DNA of 64,000 bases from Gordius sp. MW1 (taxonomy: Eukaryota > Nematomorpha > Gordioida > Gordea > Gordiidae). The first letter of the stretch is position 1, and every line of letters starts with the position of its first letter. Position numbers and translations under genes: made by a program. The stretch covers positions 12,929,001-12,993,000 of the forward strand of contig OZ038530.1 of NCBI GenBank assembly GCA_964036665.1. Reading direction: 5' to 3'. Shown here one piece after another: positions 59,758-64,000 of this stretch. The notes beneath the pieces are model-generated. The model saw only the letters and a program-made list of their open reading frames with translations. It did not search any database and was not told the DNA's origin.

Positions 59758-59977
59758 TGTTGAGTCTTGATATATTTATTGGTGTATATATAATTTACTA
59801 TTAGCGATTTTTGTATATAAAGGGTAAGAACGCGTGATGGTAGGGAGATCGCGTGATGATAAGGTGATCGCGTGATGGTAGGGTGATTGTGTGATAGTGC
59901 CGTGATAATGAATATAATTTGAATAACCTAATTTGAATAAACGCGCATGGTGGAGTATGCAGTTGCAGTATACAACA
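59758..59977 (-). repeat. 5' LTR of gypsy 2
   Basis: 220 bp, two differences from 55684-55903. It contains a minus-strand AATAAA. Confidence 0.9.
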
Positions 59978-59982
59978 GTTTT

Positions 59983-60962
59983 ACGTACAGGGGGATTGTT
60001 TCGGGCGTCAGCTTTAATATAGCCATGAGTTTGTGCGCGGTCAGGCTTCTATCGAACCACGGCTGGTCGCTTAGGGTTAAACTATAAAAGCTTGAAAAGA
60101 GTTTCGACATACCGATTAGATTATAAAAGAAATAATTTAGAATCCCTAATGCCTCGAGGAGGGTATTGCTCGGGACGTCACGTTGTAGGGCTAGGAAGAG
60201 TATGTCCGCCGCTATTTGTAAGCGATCGGCTGTGTTGGGCTTGCATTTTATCAAGGACACGTCCAGTTTTAGTTCCATGCTAAGGTATTCGATATGCTGT
60301 GACGGCATGATGGACGACTTTGAGACGTTGATGGTTAATCCCCATGCTTTAGCAAGTTCAGCTAGGCTCTCTAGGTCTTCTTGTACATCGTCATAGTTAG
60401 CGCTATAGATTAGGAGATCATCTAGATATACGTTGTAGCTACAGCGCATGATGGCTTTCTTTGCTAGGTCGCTGAAAACCATATGCAGAACGAATGGTGA
60501 GAACGACGCTCCCATTGGCAATACATTGTACTCGTAGGGTTTCCTTTTCCATACGTAGCCTAGGTACTTTTTGGTAGTTTGGTGTATTGGTATCGAGAAG
60601 AAAGCTGCTTTGAAGTCGACTTTGGCAGCGTATCGCGCGTTCGCAAGATGCTTGGCTGTCAGCGGAATGTTTGCCAACTTCATTGGCTTCTTAATGAAGT
60701 TTTTGGAGGCGTGGGAGAGATCGGTTATTACCCGCGCGTCCCCGTTCGGCTTCGCGATGAAAAAGGTGGCGGAACGGATAAGCAATTTCGCAGATCGGGA
60801 GACGATTCCCGCGCGTAGCATCTCGGTGAAAAAGGCTGGGGAGCCTTTGGAATATCGTTTCGATTTTGGAGGCTGGTGAAGGCCCCCATTGAGACGGATA
60901 TTGTATGCATCCAGCGCTGCTTTGTAACCTTGGGCTGCTACTTTCCTAGTGAACGGTGACAT
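59983..60962 (-). CDS. DIRS-like Pol, reverse transcriptase part
   Basis: RT of the DIRS/Ngaro kind: SATFFIAKPNGDARVITDLS (motifs 1-2), YAAKVDFKAAFFSIPI (motif A Asp), VLPMGASFSPFVLHMVF (motif B) and NVYLDDLLIYS (catalytic YLDD). An earlier part without a start appears upstream in the same frame (about 61130-60963: LDRDVGSGLIRPLLQAHKVL), followed by one TAG near 61038. The frame is interrupted at 59982 by the gypsy insertion and resumes at 55678. The catalytic residues are intact. Confidence 0.78.
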
Positions 60963-61370
60963 GAGACTGTGCGACGTGAGGCGCGAAGTTCGAATGTCGA
61001 GGTTGCCTGTAGGTCTAGCGGAGGATGTTGCCTTGCTCTAGCCGAACAGCACTTTATGTGCTTGCAGCAGGGGTCGGATTAGTCCCGACCCCACGTCCCG
61101 GTCGAGGGATGGTTCTAAATCGGAGAGGCGTTGCTTAACTCGGCCGGTAGCGGCGGCGGTTCCGTGTGCGGTGGCGGTGTGGGCGGTGGAGTATCCGGCA
61201 GCGACGGTCCATCGTCCTTTACCGGTGAAAAAATAATACGACGCGTTTCCCTTAGAAAATGAAAAACATTTTTAAGCCACAAGGGGGAAACTATATTTTT
61301 GTCACCGTTGGAAGTCGGTAAGCCTGTTGGCCCGTACTCCCAATTGGCTGCACCCTTTTGTAGGCGTATC

Positions 61371-62099
61371 CTAATTTCTGGCAGAGGCCGCGCCCTTTTT
61401 GACGTTGCGGCCCTTAGGTGCGCTTCCGCCCTTGCCAGCTCTTGGAAAAAACTGTCTACGTTGGGCGTCCCTTTTTACATCCACGTCTTGCATCTTCATC
61501 TCTTTGAGCCAGACGCTGTCCTGGGTTGCCGCTGTTTGCCAGTTAAACTTTATAGCGAGGCACATTTTCTTGAGCTGATTATCTATGGGTATCAGCTCTT
61601 CCAGTGTCATTGGGATCCTGGTTAGTTTGGCGCAGTGTATCGCGAACCTGGCCTCGTGTTTGTCTCTTTTGGCCGCTTTGTTATCGGGCTCTTGTATGAG
61701 CTCTTCCAGACCTCGTCTGTGTAGGTTTATGTCTTCCAGAACCGAGGCGATCGTGCGCGGCGGTTCGGGCGCGGGCAAAATTTGAATAGTAGACGGCTGC
61801 TGGGCTGCCGTCACTATCGTAGGAGTTGTTGTCGTTGTAACTGGTGGCCCTAACGTGGCCCTTTGCTGTAGTTGTTGCAAGGCCTCGGTTTGCACTTGTT
61901 GTGCTTCTGCTTGTCTGTTAAGAGCATTAACAGTAGTCTCCTGCATTGCTGCGATTCGCGCAAGTAACCCCTCTAGGACATTGTCCGGTCCCGTTCCCGT
62001 TGCTGTAGCAACTGCTCTTGATGGAGGTGAAGTCATAGAGTTATCGGGTGTTAACAGGTAGAAACTATTGTGAAGGTCTTGTGACCTAGTATTAACCAT
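61371..62099 (-). CDS. Gag-like protein of the DIRS-like element
   Basis: 242 residues starting MVNTRSQDLHNSFYL just inside the repeats. It has a Gln/Ala-rich coiled stretch (LARIAAMQETTVNALNRQAE), a Thr/Pro linker, a helical domain (RRGLEELIQEPDNKAAKRDK) and a basic Gly/Lys tail (GKGGSAPKGRNVKKG). It has no zinc knuckle. Position and basic tail fit Gag; no clear homologue comes to mind. A Pro-rich frame (PPPTPPPHTEPPPL) fills 61370-61140 between this gene and pol. Confidence 0.55.
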   Translation of the reverse strand: MVNTRSQDLHNSFYLLTPDNSMTSPPSRAVATATGTGPDNVLEGLLARIAAMQETTVNALNRQAEAQQVQTEALQQLQQRATLGPPVTTTTTPTIVTAAQQPSTIQILPAPEPPRTIASVLEDINLHRRGLEELIQEPDNKAAKRDKHEARFAIHCAKLTRIPMTLEELIPIDNQLKKMCLAIKFNWQTAATQDSVWLKEMKMQDVDVKRDAQRRQFFPRAGKGGSAPKGRNVKKGAASARN

Positions 62100-62115
62100 T
62101 CACTGTGATAACACA

Positions 62116-62524
62116 AAAATTTAGGGATAAAGGCTTGGGACAAGTCGTGGGCGAAAAGGTAAGGAGGGTGTTACGCAGGAGATCAAACAAGTGACGCCCG
62201 GAGGGCATGCAGGCGTTTATATACGCATGATGCGCAAGGGTAATAAAATCCGGGACCGGGTTAGGCCCGATCCTGGATTCCCCCAGTTACGGTTCCTTAC
62301 GGAACTTCATTGGGGGCTTTTATTCACGCGCATCGAAGCAGTATTACATAAATCTACAAATGAGTATGTAAAATAAGCGAGTATTGTACGCGAATAAGGT
62401 GAATAAAATGTGCAGGTTGTTTATAAAGGAAAACGAAATTTAGGGATAGAGGCTTGGGACAAGTCGTGGGCGAAAAAGGTAAGGAGGGTGTTACGCAGGA
62501 GATCAAACAAGTGACGCCCGGAGG
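62116..62524. repeat. Right repeats b-c and a-b of the DIRS-like element
   Basis: 62116-62241 repeats 55020-55146 with a one-base gap. 62241-62524 repeats 54826-55109. The element ends at GACGCCCGGAGG, where hAT sequence resumes. Confidence 0.88.
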
Positions 62525-62628
62525 AAGCTTTAGAAAAAATACTCACTAGGGGATTCGAACTCGTTGCCTTAAGATTCATTATTAGAATTAATAAATGATT
62601 GTAATTTAAAATTTTTGTTTAAAACTAA

Positions 62629-62845
<217 letters not shown>

Positions 62846-63597
62846 AATTTCTGCCCGAACCCGGCCCGGTTAAATTCTCTAACCTCATTGCCCGCCCGAG
62901 CCCGCCCAAACCCTTCTGGTGTCCGCACGAGCCCGCCCGAAACATTAATGCTACCCGAAATGCCCTGCCCGAAATATTAAATTTGCCTGTTAGGCCCGAA
63001 ATCGACCTAAAATTCTTTCAATATTTAAAAGTCGAATGATTTTTTCAAATGAAACTTTTGTACTTGAATTTTAATCCTAATTGGTCAAAAAACGTAGTGT
63101 TTGGTCTTTCTAAAATATTTGAGCTTAGCGATAGCGATGAGTGATAAGGGAATAATAAAGGCTAATTGGAGAAGCCTTGTTAAATCATTTGTTAAAATGA
63201 TATTAGAATGAAATATAGCACTTTCAGGCGTTGTATCAATTTGGGCGTGACGATTTTGTACTATGTATAGACGGCACATGCGAATTACGAACAATGAAAG
63301 GGCTGCATAAATATAAATATTTTAATCCTTTCCATAACCTAGCTAGGAACTTGATGGAAATAAAGAGGTTCTGGCAAAAATTGTAAAAATAACTTGGGGA
63401 CGGATGGCGAATATTTAGCAATTTCATAGGTAATTTAATGAAAAGTAACAAAAAAATACACTATCTAATAAATCTCATTAAGCCCGAATTGCCCGAATCC
63501 TATCTTCTTTGTGCCCGCCCGAGCCCGCCCAACGGACCGACCCGGCCCATGGGCCGGGTTAGGCCTGTTCGGGCAGCGGGCCGGGCCGGGCAATCTT
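62846..63597. mobile_element. Non-autonomous hAT-like element with GGCCCG-rich ends, copy 2 (reversed)
   Basis: CTGCCCGAACCCGGCCCGG at the left and GGGCAGCGGGCCGGGCCGGG at the right; the core matches the reverse of 44160-44400. It is inserted in the right part of the outer hAT element. Confidence 0.72.
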
Positions 63598-64000
63598 ATC
63601 TCTGTCAAGAATTAACAAATTGGCTGAAGATGTTCAGCAGCAGAAATCTCATTAAATATATTTCTGAATGCATATATTTTTTATTTTAAACATTGTTTTT
63701 ATGTTTGATTATGAAGTTTTTATGTTATTATTATTTCATTATCTATTTAAATTTTAAATAGATAATGAAATAATAAAGTTGTGTTTTATGTTTATTATAT
63801 AATAAAATGAAAAAATAATAGAAAATCAATATATTATAGATAATATAACAAATATAAATTATTATGAAAAAATGGGGGCCGCAAACAAATTATAAAATAT
63901 TTGGGGGGCCGCGTGTATAAAAAGGTTAAGAACCACTGCCCTAGATGACAGTTCTTTTTTATTCATAGGTATTCTCGCATTTTGGATAGCATATATCTAA

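Larger units (their letters stand above)
55684..59977 (-). mobile_element. Gypsy element 2, complete with LTRs, nested in the DIRS-like pol
   Basis: 220-bp LTRs at 55684-55903 and 59758-59977 differ at two positions and have TGTTG...CAACA ends. The host 5-mer GTTTT flanks both sides (55679-55683, 59978-59982). A purine tract (AAGAGGGTAGGAGA on the minus strand) precedes the 3' LTR. Gag, protease, RT, RNase H and integrase follow on the minus strand, broken by several shifts and a stop. It interrupts the DIRS-like pol gene in frame. Confidence 0.93.
54826..62524 (-). mobile_element. DIRS-like retroelement with permuted direct repeats
   Basis: Gag-like and RT-RNase H genes lie on the minus strand between permuted direct repeats. 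The left end is a-b-c (54826-55019, 55020-55109, 55110-55146). The right end is b-c (62116-62241) followed by a-b (62241-62524). The c-to-a junction GCGCAAGGGTAATAAAATCC at the right is what a circularised copy would contain. Split direct repeats of this kind mark DIRS-order elements (PAT/Ngaro type), which integrate by a tyrosine recombinase. No recombinase frame was found in the 3.4 kb left after removing the nested gypsy element. No clear target duplication, as expected for this order. Confidence 0.7.

Noticed and set aside
60571-60879. Plus-strand ORF in the DIRS-like region
   Set aside because: It is the antisense of the RT domain, which has all catalytic motifs on the minus strand.
61299-61625. 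Plus-strand ORF considered as a missing recombinase
   Set aside because: It is the antisense of the Gag-like gene and shows none of the R-H-R-Y residues of a tyrosine recombinase.
62550-62580. GGATTCGAACTCG, resembling a tRNA T-arm
   Set aside because: No matching acceptor, D or anticodon arms surround it.

Overview
The window is AT-rich animal nuclear DNA. It has spliced genes, an ALAS protein of arthropod type (an IGDP motif after the HIIPI segment, then LRLAPTPFH) and a dense load of eukaryotic transposons. An insect or other arthropod is the best guess; the species cannot be named from sequence alone. Most of the 64 kb is mobile DNA in every state of decay, much of it nested.

Host genes. 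(1) 5.3-8.9 kb, plus strand: an ATRIP-like DNA-damage checkpoint gene with at least ten exons and five introns of only 32-44 nt. (2) 25.8-40.0 kb, minus strand: a complete seven-exon mitochondrial 5-aminolevulinate synthase gene (ALAS, first enzyme of haem synthesis). Its introns hold hAT-like MITEs, two long foldback elements and a duplicated piece of the ATRIP gene. (3) 47.9-48.9 kb, minus strand: a complete intronless pyridoxal kinase gene. Pyridoxal kinase makes PLP, the cofactor of ALAS, so the two neighbours are biochemically linked, though their adjacency may be chance.

Mobile DNA from left to right. 0-3 kb: G/C-homopolymer MITEs with GGGCGTAGCC-type ends, and a Helitron 3' end. 3.5-4.6 kb: a THAP/P-element-like relic interrupted by a minisatellite. 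9.3-11.2 kb: a decayed hAT transposon with many GAACGCGTTC motifs. 11.7-15.3 kb: a Ty3/gypsy element with one long open frame that has lost RT motif A and the end of its integrase. 15.5-18 kb and 22.5-24.3 kb: two inverted copies of one repeat. One copy carries a non-autonomous LTR element, the other a foldback element, and each copy supplies the other's empty site. 18.8-19.5 kb: a hAT MITE. 20.3-21.7 kb: an intron-bearing gypsy/Ginger-type integrase relic. 24.3-24.7, 43.9-45.2 and 62.8-63.6 kb: a family with GGCCCG-rich ends. 51.7-53.1 kb: a gypsy RNase H-integrase fragment. 54.7-63.9 kb: a stack of insertions in which a hAT element with a perfect 8-bp duplication contains a DIRS-like retroelement with rearranged direct repeats, which in turn contains a complete gypsy element with 220-bp LTRs and a 5-bp duplication.

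The most unusual item is the DIRS-like element: gag and RT-RNase H genes and permuted direct repeats, but no visible tyrosine recombinase. No convincing tRNA, rRNA or CRISPR array was seen.
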